Shown in pieces: positions 25,266 to 39,115 of a DNA stretch of 64,000 bases (positions are counted from its first letter, which is position 1; every line of letters begins with the position of its first letter). The notes under the pieces are model-generated. The model did not search any database and was not told where the DNA came from. It worked only from the letters and a program-made list of their open reading frames with translations. Position numbers and translations under genes: made by a program. The stretch is taken from positions 85,026,012 to 85,090,011 of the forward strand of contig NC_087062.1 in the NCBI RefSeq assembly GCF_963678635.1. The letters are read 5' to 3'. This DNA is from Symsagittifera roscoffensis. Taxonomy: Eukaryota; Xenacoelomorpha; Acoela; Convolutidae.

Positions 25266-26443
25266 CTGTCGCCACTGTTTTGGGCTCATCCCAACAGATT
25301 TCGTTTGGTTGCAAATCTCTGCAAATAATACTGAGTTTCCTCCGTTTTCACTTTAACTCCATAGTTTACCGAAAGCAGATTTACCGGAGCACCTTATGGA
25401 AGCTCTCGTCAGGTGTATCTCGTCAGGTGTATTTTCTGCTGCCTACCTCTATTGGATCCTCATATCAAGGAATGTATTCACATCTCTACCTTAAATGTCG
25501 AAACTGTAACACCCGATGAAATAAAAGTGGAATTTACAACCAATTGAAACTGTAACAACCGATGAACTTAATTGACTTCTACAGCTAAGTGTAGATAGCG
25601 TTGATTAGTCGGTGATGTTTCTTGCAACCTTTTTTCGCCTTTAGTAACAGAATCAGCTTGGGTAACTGTTGACAAACTGTGGATACTATTCAGTTCAACT
25701 ACTTTTTTGGAGGTCACTGGTTGATTTTCTTCAGCCTACAACTTAGACAACAATTTTTTTTGCCTAGATAGTCTACAATTGCATCTGCCCACGAAAACGT
25801 TTTTAATGGCAGTACAAGATGCTGGATTATCCATCCTTAGAAGTTACTAGCATCGAAGATAGTTTTGTATGTTTACTCCTCGCTTCTACCATAGCCTTTT
25901 ATTTACTGATTGTTTGGCTTCCAGTTTTGTTTTGCCTAGACTGATAGCACCCCAATGCGTATCAATTCTTCAATAAACTCAAGGTGGTCTCGCTCAGTGA
26001 GCAGTCGAATTTTTGCTCAGCTTACTTTCAAGAACTCTTCACCATCTCTGGTGCTTAAAGTGTTGTAGTGTCGCAGTCGACCCCGTACTTAATATACCAA
26101 ACTGACCAAATTCTTCAAAAACCGAAGCTATAAGAAAGAAAAATTTTAGTAGCAAGATACATACAAGTTGTGATAACCACTTATCCAACAATGAATCTCG
26201 CTATACACCCTCTCGGATTGAATATATCAATATGAATGACACTGATTTCAACACCGTTGAAACTGTTATTTTTTAGACTTAGGGCAGACAATTGTGACGC
26301 GATGAGCTTGTCAAAGCTGCTATTATGTAGCTATAGTGGTAGAACCCCTTTTGCCTTATGTTTTCAATTTTTCCAAAGAATGTCCCTTTTTTGAAGATGT
26401 TTTCCAAAAGTTAGATTTTATCAACCGTTAGCGAATAAAAAAT

Positions 26444-29400
26444 TATTATTCGTTAGTTCTTTTCAAGGTTCGACAGACAAAATGATAATAATTATTGAAA
26501 CATGAGTCGGTAAACGCTAATTTTTCATAAAGCTTCTCGACCTTTCCATTTTTGTTGCAAGAGTTTTATCTGCAGTAATAAGGTCAGTGAGATTGTTTTT
26601 TCTTCAGCGGCATGTGGTACAGAGAACAGATTGTTCGGGTTGTTTCTGCCTAAAACTTTGTCGCATCTTCTTTTGTCTGTTGTTGCCCGGTGTAGACATA
26701 GTGTCTCCTTTAATCAAAATGGATTTTTTTCGCTAGACTTTTTAGGCCGCACAGCAATTTTTCTACGCTATCTCGTTCTCGTACTTGCCTTAACTTGACC
26801 ACACTTGTTTTTCCGAATTGTTATGCTAGTTTTTTAACCAGTTATGGCACCAGCAACAGGTACAAGCAAAAACTCCAGGTCAAAGAAGATCACATTGGCA
26901 CATACGAACGCGCACCAATGTTTTTGAAAATGCGTCGATCAATTTCAGTACTGCCTTGGTACTTCGAACCCGTCTTCTTGATAAAAAACAATTTGATGTC
27001 GTTGCAGGGTATGCATAGATGAGCAATTAAGCAAACGTTTCTGACATATTTCAATCCTTCCCAAAGAACTGTTTTTCAAATAGATTTTATCAAATTTGCA
27101 AGGTCCTTGAAGACCACAAAGTGAAGATATGTTCCATCCCAGATTTGCAGTAGTTCCGGCACAAATAAACATTGCAGTTATTTGTGAATTCAAAATGGTA
27201 TCAGATCATCCAACAAACACCCTACCAGACACAAAAAGATTTGATGTGGACAACAAAAACGGTACGGGAGTTACCAAATAACGCGTTCAAAAACTTTCAA
27301 ATGAATTCATTTCAACGAAATAATTTGATCTGGATCTTGCGCATTCTTTCAAATTTATCAGTGTCAAGAGCGCTCATTGGCATCTGAAACTTTCCTTGGA
27401 TCCTCCTTCTCCATTTCAGCACCGTTTGTTCCCTTCGCCGGCTGCTGTTTAAGGACAATATCATCCTCTTTTTACCAAATTTGTTAATCTTTACAATTTT
27501 TTTTCTTGCAGCAGTAGAATCAGCAGAATTATCTTTTTTTGCTTCTTGATAGGTAGCATCTTTGTCTTTTTGTGATAAAGTAAAATTAAGTTTATGTTTA
27601 GCATAGAGCAGGTCCGTGTTTCAGATGATAAGCTGCAATGAAGCAGAGACATTCGTGCTTACTTGTTGTTGTATCTAGATTGACCACGTTGAAAATCTGT
27701 TCTTTTCAGATCGTTTGGTAGAGGCTAGTAGCTTCTAACGCGCAACGAGAGTTTACTAAAACTGATGGTCAGTTTGAAAATTAATTTCAACTTACCATCC
27801 TCTGCAAAGTGAAGCGAAGCATTTGACTGTATGGAGCATGTGCGCAATCATTTTAATGTATTTTCCTCTTTTCAAGCCACCGTATCTGACTTGCACCAAT
27901 TGAGTGTTCAGATAGTACAGATTTTCTAACTTTTTATTTCCTCCTGCTCAGCAGTGACGTGTTTGATCAAGCTCACTTCAATTCAGTATTGTATTTTGAC
28001 AAACCCATATTCGGTCTGATCAGACATGAGTTCATCTTCAATTTTTTTCTTCTACATTATGAATTCATTGTCCTCGGCATTGTTTTGAAAGTTTTTTCAG
28101 TTAACATTGGAAACGGTTTGGGTTCGTTTCATGTTTGATTATTTTCTCTATTGTAATTGCTGCTTGAACTCTTTGCTGCCCACTGTATATGAGACTTAAG
28201 CTACAGACCTTACACGCGTCTTTGTTTGCCGATTGACCCTGATCAACGTCAATATGCTGAGTGGTTTTAGCAACCGAGTTGAACTCTTTGAAACAACCAT
28301 TGAATTTAACAGTGATTTGATTTATTGGTGCTTCAATATGATGAGTTTCTTTTTATTTTTTTCTGAACTTTTTATTTGAACAAAGAACAGCACCATGTGG
28401 ATCATACGCTACTTTGGTTCTTTCAAATTTGTTTAAAAAATGAGGTTTCAGCCTCTTTGTAAGTTTTTAAGTTTTCACGCTTGAAATTTTGCAAGTTTTC
28501 CAATTATTAAGCAGCAAGTATAAAAATTCAAAAAAAATCCTGGAAAAATGAAGTCAACAAGGCATGATGAAAAAAGATTTACTTCTGATATTCTATTAAA
28601 AACTAACCGCAAGCGTGGGGTTCGTTTGGTTAAAAGTTGATAAGTAAGAGCTTAAGTTTTGTTTTTTAGGTGTTTAAGTAGATTTTTTGGGTAATGATTC
28701 CACCATAAATAAATCTTTTAGGTTCCCTTTTTGGTTTTTACGTCATCTTTTGTTTAAATTCCCATTACATTCGAGGTTGTTAGCTTGAAATGACTAAAAG
28801 TATTCTAGCCCGTAGCGGGGACATAAAAACATACTAGCATCACCACCAATAATTGTAGTAGGAATACATTGATGGGTCCAATACAAAAACTTTTTTTTTT
28901 AGTTTAGTTTTCCGTTCCTGCATGCAATTCAGTATCTATGTATGTCTATGCATTTTGATGAAAATATAAATATTCTATAGTCATAATCAGTGGTCTATGA
29001 AACATTTTTACAAAATGTTGAGGCATGGCCAGCTAGTTTAGCGGGCAATAGCTACCCAGGAGTTGCTCTTCGCTGTGCTGTTCGGGAACGGTAATACCTC
29101 CTGTTCAATAAAATCCAGTTGAAATTTCATCAAAATGTGTTTTTTTAAATAAAAACCAAAAAAAACAACATAACAAAAGATTGAAACCTTTCGTTTCGGA
29201 GAATTTTTTCTCATTCAATTTTGAAATATGTCCTTGACTGAACTAGAACCCAGGCTGAAATTCAAAATTAAAATTAGTTTTTTCATTATTTTTGTGGTAA
29301 AATATCACTTGTTCTTTTTATACTTCAACAAAAATAGTTTTCTATGACTGATTAGAATAAATGTGAGACCTAGAACACGCAACTAATCAAATTAAGGTCC

Positions 29401-29664
29401 TAGATTGTTTTAAATTGTTTACGTTATAGATTAGTTGACTTTTATGGAAATGGGGAAAGAAAAAAGTAAACTGAAAAGGAAAATCATTTTTTCTCTAAAA
29501 ATATTCAGCCCTTCCTCAATCTTTCTGCTTTGACTTCTTGAGTATCGTTAGAATCGAAGCTCTCATTTCAAATAAAAAAATAAATTGTTAATTTTTCAAC
29601 AGCTTATTAGAAATGATTTTACACGTAACACTAGTGTGTAAGTCATCGTAACTGCTTGAAAAAT
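26444..29664. other. No gene recognised
   Basis: Both strands carry only short frames. A minus-strand frame at 26945-27193 (82 codons) and plus-strand frames at 26795-27022 and 27172-27387 have no recognised motif. Base composition is slightly more balanced at 26.6-27.5 kb than in its surroundings, which might mark an old coding relic, but I cannot support one. Confidence 0.4.
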
Positions 29665-30220
29665 TCTTTGGGACCTTGCTTTAAGAAACCTGACTCATCC
29701 CACTACATTTGAACTTTAAAGAGATAAAGAGAGAGAAAATGGAGAGTTTTTCAAAAGTTCAAATTATGACTGGATGTATAAAATGAAATTATTTCAACCT
29801 TCCCTTTTAAGTTTTCTTTTGACTGGGATAAAGACTCTTTCGTTATTCTGAAAAAGATACGGAACTCGGATTTGACAATGAGCAATTGTATTTCTCTCTC
29901 TCACTCTTTCAACTAGCAAAAAATTGTTCATATGTCGTAGAAAAAATTTGAACTTTTGTAAGGAATTTTTTGACAATGTGTTTTTTTTCGATTTCTACGA
30001 CAACCATTCTCTTAGAAAAAAATGGATATTGTCATGTTTAATCTGATCATTTGCTCCAGTGGAATTGGGTTTTTAAACGGTTTGAAGCTAATAGAAAAGA
30101 TTCATGTCTTTTCCTTTAACATTTTTCCTCTACTAAGTTTCACTTCTGAAAAATATAAATTGGAAATTCGCAAACAAGATTTAAACTAAAACTAGGCGAA
30201 GAGTTAAAAGATAAAAAAAC
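29665..30220 (+). repeat. Third, partial copy of the repeat family
   Basis: It matches 23027-23600: gataaagactctttcgttattctga, gagcaattgtatttctctctctcactcttt, actagcaaaaaattgttcatatgtc. The part equivalent to 20390-23000 is not adjacent, so this is a truncated or separate 3' fragment. Confidence 0.75.
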
Positions 30221-32300
30221 ACATTTCAGTCTATTTGAAGAGACTCGAGCGATCTCGAGAATCAATTTTTGTGCAATGGAACTTTGACTGATAGAAGAAA
30301 AAGACTCCTACAACGGCTGAGTGATTGAAACAAATCTCCGATTTTTGTCGGAGTTTCGGGCTTCTGCTGGTCCTCTTTTTTTTCTTTGAGTTTGTCATAT
30401 CAATGGATTTGAAGTTCCAGTTTTTTTAAGGCTCTGCATTCTCAATAAAAGACCTGTCTCTGTTCTCGTAGAACGCTATTGACTGGCAATCGTACTTGAA
30501 CAGTATTTTTCTCGGCGACTGTTCAAGGCAAATATGGGCATGAACATCAAAGCTTTGCATTGAATTATAGCTTTTAATCACACAACATCTATCCTAGAGC
30601 CGCTTTCTGCTTTCAACCAGGAGATTATTTTCATCTAACAGAAGGTCTAGTAACATCGTGCGGTTTATGGTGAACCACTGGTCAAAATCTCTGCGCGTTG
30701 GTTCAATTTCGTTTATAGGAGCTGTTACTCACTGACACATCTTCCTTTTCTACTGTACCACTACTCTAGTCCACCCTACAATAGTTTATTTAAAAACTTT
30801 ACATGGAGTGGGTATTTTCTGAAAGAACTTTTTTGTGTAAACTGATTTTGGGAAATCGAAATTAAATTTGAATAGTTCTTAATTAAACTTTCTTCAATAG
30901 TTTTTTATTGATACTGTTGTCGATTGCAAAAAATTTAGTTGACCGAAATCTTGTTTTGTTTTTAGTGATGATACAACTTGAAAAAAAATAACTGGTACCC
31001 TATGGCGCCTTTTTAGCATATCCCCAGGACAACATAACGCTAACATTTACGCTTCAAAGACATAAAATGCATGCCATCAGACCAAAACAGATAAAACTGA
31101 TGTCTCGAGGAAGGCTTGCCAGACAAAAATAATATTTGTAACTGAAACTCATAATTTTCCAATTGCAAAACTAAAAAAACTTCTTTTGTTTTTTCTAAGG
31201 CATGCCAAAAAAGATTCAGCCAAGCTTAACTATCCGCTAGCGTAAAAAATTTCACGTAGTCTCATAAACAAAATAATCGAAAAAGTTCTCCGCTGCTAAA
31301 TTTTATGCATGCTTGAGAATTTTAGGCAAAATCAGAAATACTCGGAAGAATACCATAAAAACGATGCTGCTGAGTTTTATTATCCACTAGCGTAATCTTT
31401 CTAACGTTGTCTCTTGCAAAGAAAAAACAAATTAGTAAAATCACCGCAACCCAACTAAGTACACGCTTTGAAAACATACTGATTTTCTTGATGAAATTTG
31501 TGACACTTTTTTTAGAGAAAAACGTAATTCATAGTAGTAACTGTAAAAACTAGTAATTCTGATGAAAACGTTCGACTTCCAAAACAAGAACGATCGACTT
31601 AGAAAACCACCATGCAGATCAAATCGATGGATGTGCCCCAGGAAAGACTGTAACAAATAAACCAATCGCATGAATTTTTTTTGCAGTTTCGAAGATATTT
31701 ATTTTTCCCAATCTATTGCCAATTGACAATCACTTTTCCACGTTCTCATCGAAGCTAAAAATTACTGACTTGAAGCAAACAACACAATGATCTGAACTTT
31801 TTTTTTGAGGCTTTACGTTCTTTCTCAATTTTATTATTTGATCACGGGGTGCTGCAAACTTTATCTATCATGACAATTGATGGAAAAAATCAACCATGAC
31901 AATTGATCTAACATGACATTTGAGGAAAAGTTGCTGTTAACTAAAACTCGATGAACAACCTTGAAATTGGCAGTGCTCCTGGCAAAAACTTGCCACAAAC
32001 TTGGCTTGCTTCATTGACTCGATACATTCAAGCTCAAACTGACTGTAGTACTAATGATCTTTAAACTTTTTAAAATCTTCAAAAAAAACATCAAAACAGA
32101 CTTTACATGCTTTTGTGTTGAACGGGTATTGTCGTTCACAGATTTATCCAGTAACTTTTTTTAGGTTATTTAAATGTTGAAAAACTTTATCCAGAGGCCG
32201 TGCTGATTGTTCTGGTGAAAAATTTGAGAAAAGTCAAAAAAATATTCGGTATAGAAAATAATCAGAATAAAAAAGTCTTGCCATTTTTGCTCAGCAAATT
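30221..32300. other. No gene recognised
   Basis: This is AT-rich sequence with short unsupported frames only (for example 31441-31671 minus). Minor internal repetition was seen: the word catgacaattgat occurs twice at 31869-31911. Confidence 0.4.
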
Positions 32301-32397
32301 GTACCATGCTATAGTGGCTTACATTAAAAAGTATAGGAAATCAAAATTTTACCATGCTATGGTGGTTTAAATTAACAAGTATAGGAAATCAGGATGA
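32301..32397 (+). repeat. Tandem duplication of ~49 bp
   Basis: Two adjacent copies of accatgctat(a/g)gtgg(c/t)tt.a.attaa.aagtataggaaatca. A 75-codon frame starting at 32354 begins inside the second copy; I do not support it as a gene. Confidence 0.8.
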
Positions 32398-32930
32398 AAT
32401 GATATTTCAAAAAACACAATTACAACAAAGCCCACGCTTGATAGAGTTAGCTGAATGGTTGGTGTATTATCAGTATTTGGGTTCCTTCATGAATACAAAG
32501 TCTCATGTTCTTGTATACATGTGGATAATTTTTCAACCTTCGTCCATGAAAAAAACGAACAAAAATTCGACCACCATTTGAGCATTTAGTAACCAATGAC
32601 TTCATGCTGGTCTGAGTTTGTGTTCGCTATGAAAAAAGTAATGTCAGGTTTCAATATTGTTCTAAATGCTGCAGCTTGAAAATTGATATTTAAAATGCTT
32701 GCGAGTTTTACAGCCCTCAGTAAATTGCACTAATAATTTTCGTTTCCGCTTTCACTCATGATATTGATTTCATTCAATCTTTTATCGGAACATAGGTAAG
32801 CTGTTGATGCACGCACGCTGTTCCAAGAAAAACACTTCACCCATTTTTCTACAGCGGCGTCTCAAACTTCAAACCAACTGAAATGGTTCAATTCGGCAAT
32901 TTAGAAGAAACCAAGTCCAGTGGAGCCTCC

Positions 32931-34128
32931 TGAATTAGTTTGAGATCATATGCTAGATTGAAATGACTGTGTTGATTAGAATAATTGATTCCTTGACTAT
33001 TTAAAAAAGCGAAAATCTAGTTTCCTAGCGTTTTTATCCCTTTTTAGCTATCAGTCGTTGATAAAAGAATACCTGCAATGAGTGGACTGGACTTGTTCAA
33101 TTTGGAAAAACATATACTGTTTTCGTGCACATTGCCACAATCATTCAAGGAACTGGCTTTTTTAAGCAAAATTATCATCAAGAAACTAGCTTTTCACAGC
33201 AATTGTGTTCGAAAAGATACTCGGTGAACTTTAGTATAAAGCAACATTGCCATGTTATCCATTTTACGCACATATGGGTTAGCCTATGTGAACTAAGTAT
33301 TCTTTATCTTAATGCTCTGACATAGTAACCAAGTCATTTGGAGATCATCTCAGAAAAAGTATTATTGTAACACCACTGATTAGATGCTTGTCGCTTGCTA
33401 AAAAATCACATGCAACTTTACCAAATAAACAGACATCCCTAAATGCAGTCACGAGCCGCTTACATTCCGTGACAAAGACGTCCAGCCCGCCCATCAATAC
33501 CATAATTACCTGACGGATCAACATCGAATTATTAGCTTGAAAAGCAAACACTAATCGTTTTGAATCATTGCCGTATCATAATTCGGTCTCAATGAAAATT
33601 TTATAAGCAAAATTAGCATCAAATCTAGAAGTTTTTCCAAATTTAAAGATTTTAAGCATTCGGAAAACATAGTTAAAAGGGAGTTTTTGACCAACTAAGG
33701 TGCGTCTCGATAAGCTGCCTCTGTAGCATTAGTTCGCAGGAAATCACGACGGTTTTGAGCAATGAATTAAGATCTTCAAGCGAGTTCTCTGGAAATCGAT
33801 AAATTTGTTGCTATCTCCTAAAACTTCAATTTGTGCCTTGGAAGAACAGCTGAGTAAATTGGACCAAATAATGGAGCGAAGACGGTTCCAAACTTCAAAT
33901 TAGAACATTGGACCAACCGGTGAAAGAAACTGACCATTTTTTTGAGCAAGGGCGTTTCCAACCTTTTAATTCAGGTGCTGCCAGATAAGTTCCCATTACA
34001 CTTTGCTATAGCTACTCTAAATTTCCAAACCTGTTCAATTCCCATAGCCTAAACGCCGAAATCCACTAAACCACAGTTTGAAATGGCTTGAGACATTTGG
34101 CGTGGTTGCTTGATTATGATAGAATTTC
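32931..34128 (+). repeat. 1.2-kb tandem duplication, unit 1
   Basis: This unit starts at ctgaattagtttgagatc and is repeated immediately by the next unit with about 2-3% difference. The two units abut exactly at the word ttctgaatt, which also occurs at the far end (35325-35333), so the event looks like a recent unequal exchange or tandem duplication. Both units contain a minus-strand 68-codon frame (33345-33551 here) and a plus-strand frame around 33125-33325. Differences between units change amino acids freely in both, so I do not call them genes. Confidence 0.93.
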
Positions 34129-35327
34129 TGAATTAGTTTGAGATCATATGCTAGATTAAAATGACTGTGTTGATTAGAATAATTGATTCCTTGACTATTT
34201 AAAAAAGCGAAAATCTAGTGTCCTAGCGTTTTTATCCCTTTTTTGCTATCAGTCGTTGATAAAAGAATACCTGCAATGAGTGGACTGGACTTGTTCAATT
34301 TGGAAAAAAAGATACTGTTTTTGTGCACATTGCCACAATCATTCAAGGAACTGGCTTTTTTTAAGCAAAATTATCATCAAGAAACTAGCTTTTCACAGCA
34401 ATTGTGTTCGAAAAGATACTCGGTGAACTTTAATATAAAGCAACATTGCCATGTTATCCATTTTACGCACATATGGGTTAGCCTATGTGAACTAAGTGTT
34501 CTTTATCTTAATGCTCTGACATAGTAACCAAGTCATTAGGAGATCATCTCAGAAAAAGTATTATTGTAACACCACTGGTTAGATGCTTGTCGCTTGCTAA
34601 AAAATCACATGCAACTTTACCAAATAAACAGACATCCCTAAATGCAGCCATGAGCCGCTTACATTCCGTGACAAAGACGTCCAGCCCGCCCATCAATACC
34701 ATAATTACCTGACGGATCAACATCGAATTATTAGCTTGAAAAGCAAACACTAATCGTTTTGAATCATTGCCGTATCATAATTCGGTCTCAATGAAAATTT
34801 TATAAGCAAAATTAGCATCAAATCTAGAAGTTTTTCCAAATTTAAAGATTTTAAGCATTCGGAAAACATAGTTAAAAGGGAGTTTTTGACCAACTAAGGT
34901 GCGTCTCGATAAGCTGCCTCTGTAGCATGAATTCGCAGGAAATCACGACGGTTTTGATCAATGAATTAAGATCTTCAAGCGAGTTCTCTGGAAATCGATA
35001 AATTTGTTGCTATCTCCTAAAACTTCAATTTGTGCCTTGGAAGAACAGCTGAGTAAATTGGACCAAATAATGGAGCGAAGGCGTTTCCAAACTTCAAATT
35101 AGAACATTGGACCATCCGGTGAGTGAAACTGACCATTTTTTTGAGCAAGGGCGTTTCCAATCTTTTAATTCAGGTGCTGCCAGACAAGTTTTCATTACAC
35201 TTTGCTATTGCTACTCTAAATTTCCAAACTTGTTCAATTCCCATAGCCTAAACGCCGAAATCCACTAAACCACTGTTTGAAATGGCTTGAGACGTTTGGC
35301 GTGGTTGCTTGATTATGATAGAACTTC
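34129..35327 (+). repeat. 1.2-kb tandem duplication, unit 2
   Basis: This is the second copy of 32931-34128. A few single-base differences and small indels are visible (for example an extra a in the run at 34305 and cc/tt substitutions). The plus-strand frame at 34243-34524 is longer than its partner in unit 1 because of one indel, showing that the frames are not being preserved. Confidence 0.93.
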
Positions 35328-38300
35328 TGAATTCTTAATCAGAAAAACTTTGAAACTAATTGTAAACAATTTTTCCTCCTTCTTCCCAAAATGGTATGAG
35401 TGCAATGGTTTCTGTTCGTAGAAGTACCAACAGATTTTAATCTCTTCGACAACTTAAAATCCAAATTTTTTAACTTTTTGGTTAATAACCGCAAATATAA
35501 CCGTTTTTCTTTCACCACTAATTTTTAGCAAGTGTGCTTTTTAGCAAGTGTGACTCAACGTATGATAAAGAAAAATGTCCGAGCAGATAATTTTTATTTT
35601 GATTTCAGCAACAGGGTAGTTGACATTCGATTTTGTGATGTGAGAGTTATAGGAACTAACTGGATTGTTCATAACCAAAATAGTAGTCCTTTCTATCTCT
35701 TATACCTTTGAAACCTACCAAAATGGGAAAAATCTGAAAAGTATTGCCTTCCCAAAAAAGCAAACATAATGAATGAGATTCGATAATGGGGTCGACGCTA
35801 TAACTGAAAACCTCAAAAGCAACCTTCCGATTGATTTCGGTGAATATTTTCTCGGTTTCATCACATTCTAATTTTGTGATTTCACCCGTTTCTCAGAATA
35901 TGGTCCAGATTTTTTTCTTTTGACACTATTAGACTTGCTTTACATGAAAGTTTTTGTTAAATGAATGGTGAACACTAGATTTGTTGTTTCAATTCTTCAT
36001 TTGCCTTGTAGAAAAATATATTCGACTATTATATAAGTAAAGTTTTCAATAAAAAAAACATTTGAGAGAGGCTGATGACACCAATTTAATAGTAAAGGAA
36101 CGTTTGCTGCCACTAAAATTAACGGCCAATTTTTATTTTAATCCATTTTTTTCCAAAACCTGATCATTTTGATCTCAAAAAAACATACAGACTTAAGATT
36201 ACTTATTGGCGTCAATTAAATTATAAGTTGGCAAGTTCCTTGCTGGTATGCCAAATAATTCAAATTTTTTGTCTGTGAACGATTGATTAGATTCTTTTTC
36301 GATAATGAATGTCAAGTTTTGTTATTCTAACAATATGAAATCACCAAGGTAAGGCTTTGGTCAGCAGCGTAATTTCAACGATTGTTCCTCTCTTATTGAA
36401 GCTAGACAAGGAAAGTTGTTATTGGGCCACTTTTTTGTGGGTTGAATTAGTGATAACATGGTTTATTCTTGAGTTTTTTGCGTTGGAAAAACTTTGAAAC
36501 TCATCAATGTAAGATTAGATCCACATGTCTTGCAATTACTAAAAAAGCAAACTCGTTAGAAATCGAATGTTCCTGTCAGCGAAAGCCTAGCTTTTCACCC
36601 TCTGTTGTATAAGTTTCAAATTTTTTCTTGTTTGAATTTTAGCAGCGCCCATCTACCAAAATGTTTCCGGTTGTTTTGATTTATCATCTGTTTGAATGCT
36701 TTTTGCAGTTGAGTTGGCATACTATGATTTTAAGGGTTGTACGCAAAAATAAGGGTCAGGCCATCCACAACATCCATAATATACCTTGAATCATTGATTT
36801 AATCTGTACGTTCATCAACATACGCCTAGTCAAATGACCATAATCCGTCTATGCCAAAAACGGTTTCTCCGCGACGCAATGTTTTGTTACGAACCGTTCA
36901 AATTTTTGTATATGCAGGCTCTTATGTGAACGTTTTCCCTTTTATTTCGTAAGCTCTAAAGTTCAATACACTGCCAAACAGTGCTTGACATCTACTGGTA
37001 AGTTAGTTTTCAAAAGATTTTCTTCAGCTGATGTGAAATTACTATATTTTTTTTGCTTTCGTCTGATACGTCGTAGTAGAATCTGAAACTCTATCAGCTG
37101 ATTCGTACAATTTAGAGCCGTCTTATTCTCCATATTTGTCTAATTTGAATTTTTGTGTAGTCTGATTTTAATTTCACTGTTTGCGACAGTTCTTCCGGTT
37201 CTGCTTTGTTCAACGCTTTTCGAACGGGGATTTGTTGAAAGTTTCTTGAATGAAAGGGTGGCTTAAGATGTTGAAGGTGAAATTGTGCGACCTCTGCTTG
37301 TTTCGTCTGCTGTGCCTTGATCCACGCAAACTCGGCATACTTGTTTGTAGCTTGCTGTGGTCAATACAAAAGCCTTTAAAATCAGCATGAAAGTAGGGTT
37401 GTAGAGTTTTTTAGGTTGTTTTCGTGTGTCATAGAAAAAATGATGATCTAATACCGGTTCGACCTTTTCAACGTAATTTTCTTCAATTTTTTTGGTTAAT
37501 ATGATTCGCTATGATTTTTAAAAATTTCCAGTATTTGTTAAGCATTTAAGGGATTCCCTTTCAGACTTTGCAAAACTTGGGTTTCCCTGGTAATGAGAAA
37601 TGAAACTATGCAAGATTTTTTATTGTCATTTTTTATTAATAACGTTCTAGGCTCATTTTGTTAGGCAAATATCACGTTATGAAAATACAAAATAGTATAA
37701 AATTTTTTTATGCGATAAAATATAAAATATAGATATTAGTTATTCTCATAGCTTGTTTATACCAAACATCAAAACGGATTTTCTTTCTAAGCTATATGTT
37801 GAATTTTTATTTCCACTATTTATTGATTTTTTCACAGTCTAAAAAATCTGAACAAATATATATATATATTCTGTATAAATTGAGTATACAAAAAATTAGT
37901 TAAAAAATGAAATAAATCAATTTTGTTGTTAATGAAACCGTAGGCAAATGAAAGCAAAAAAAATTCCAAAAAGGATTTAATATAGAATCGATTGCAATTG
38001 ATTTTTAAGCTATTTTTTTGCAGTAAGATAAAAGGGATTTTTTAAGGTGTCTGCTACATTATCTGTATAAAATCGATTGCTTTTTGCACCACTTTCTACA
38101 TTTCAATTGGCCAATTTTGATCTTGAATAACATTTTTTATCGGCAGAAAGATATTTAGGACGTTTATTTCAAACCCTGTCCCAAAATAGTTTCAATTTGA
38201 ATTAAGCCATGCAATTTGGTTTCTTACAACTACAAATGGATAGTGATTAATATGGACTTTACAGATTTTCGAACAAAATTAAACAATTTACATTCATTTA

Positions 38301-38365
38301 GAGCTGCAAAAGCTATCGGGACATTCAGAGCTTCATGATAAGAGCAGTCATGTAATACCTAAAAT
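35328..38365. other. AT-rich stretch, no gene recognised
   Basis: No reading frame longer than about 60 codons was supported. It includes a TA microsatellite at 37855-37871. The segment 36640-37420 has slightly higher GC content and broken minus-strand frames, but no domain could be named. Confidence 0.45.
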
Positions 38366-38774
38366 CAGGGGCGGATTTAGGGAAAGAGCGGAGCGGACTC
38401 CCCCCCCCCCCCCCCGAGGGATTCGACCCACTGCCGGCCCAATGGATCCCCCTTTGGTACTATTTTTTGACATCCAATTTTATGACAGCGCCAATTCATA
38501 TTTATTTTGAAGGGAAGCGCGTGCCAAAAAAAAACACATTTTTTTGGTCAACATTTTTCCAAAAATGCCAGAAAACGCATTTGGCCTGTTTCATTTACGA
38601 AAACTTGCCTGAGGCGCAAAACACTTGGTCAAAATGGGGTCACTATATGATTTGAGAGAGCTCAGAATATCAATTTGGTCGACTTCAAAAAAGGTCGACA
38701 AAATTTTTAACTTTTTTTTGAAAATCCACCCCCCCCCCCCCCCTCCCTTCGAGAAAATCCTGGATCAGCCCCTG
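38366..38774 (-). mobile_element. hAT-type MITE, second copy (reverse orientation)
   Basis: It begins caggggcggatttaggg and ends tggatcagcccctg. Its interior carries the same markers as the 24.9-kb copy in reverse (gattcgaccc, tgccg, and a poly-C run of 17 near 38401). Flanks cctaaaat and ctcaaaat are probably an eroded 8-bp target duplication (6 of 8 matching). Confidence 0.85.
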
Positions 38775-39115
38775 CTCAAAATCAATTTAGGTAATCGACC
38801 ATTGCAAATATTTTGCTCTTGTTCAAACTTGTTTGAACTTTTCTAATTTTTCTGAAATTTTATGATTGTAAAGATTATTTCCAGCTTACTTTTTTGTATC
38901 CACTCCGTTTTATAGTATACTGCAGACTTGTTATGTCAAAAATATTTCCAACTTTCCACGGAATCAGATCGTTCTTCTCAATCTCAATTTCCTCTTGGCC
39001 CAGTCCTTTTTTGGCATGTGCCGCTCGCAGCTTTGGTAAGTAATCTATTGAAAGTTTATGGTATAATAATTTGGTCTATTAAAAAAGATAGGCCCATAAA
39101 GAAATAATGTTAGTC

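Larger units (their letters stand above)
23918..26443 (+). repeat. Repeat unit, copy 2 (contains an N gap and a MITE)
   Basis: This is the counterpart of 20390-23000. The segment equivalent to about 20565-21320 is missing in the N gap, so the true gap is probably near 0.75 kb rather than 200 bases if the copies are colinear. A 333-bp MITE interrupts it at 24933-25265. Confidence 0.85.

Noticed and set aside
33345-34750. Duplicated 68-codon minus-strand genes (33345-33551 and 34544-34750)
   Set aside because: They exist only because the surrounding 1.2 kb is duplicated; the differences all alter amino acids, and no domain is seen.
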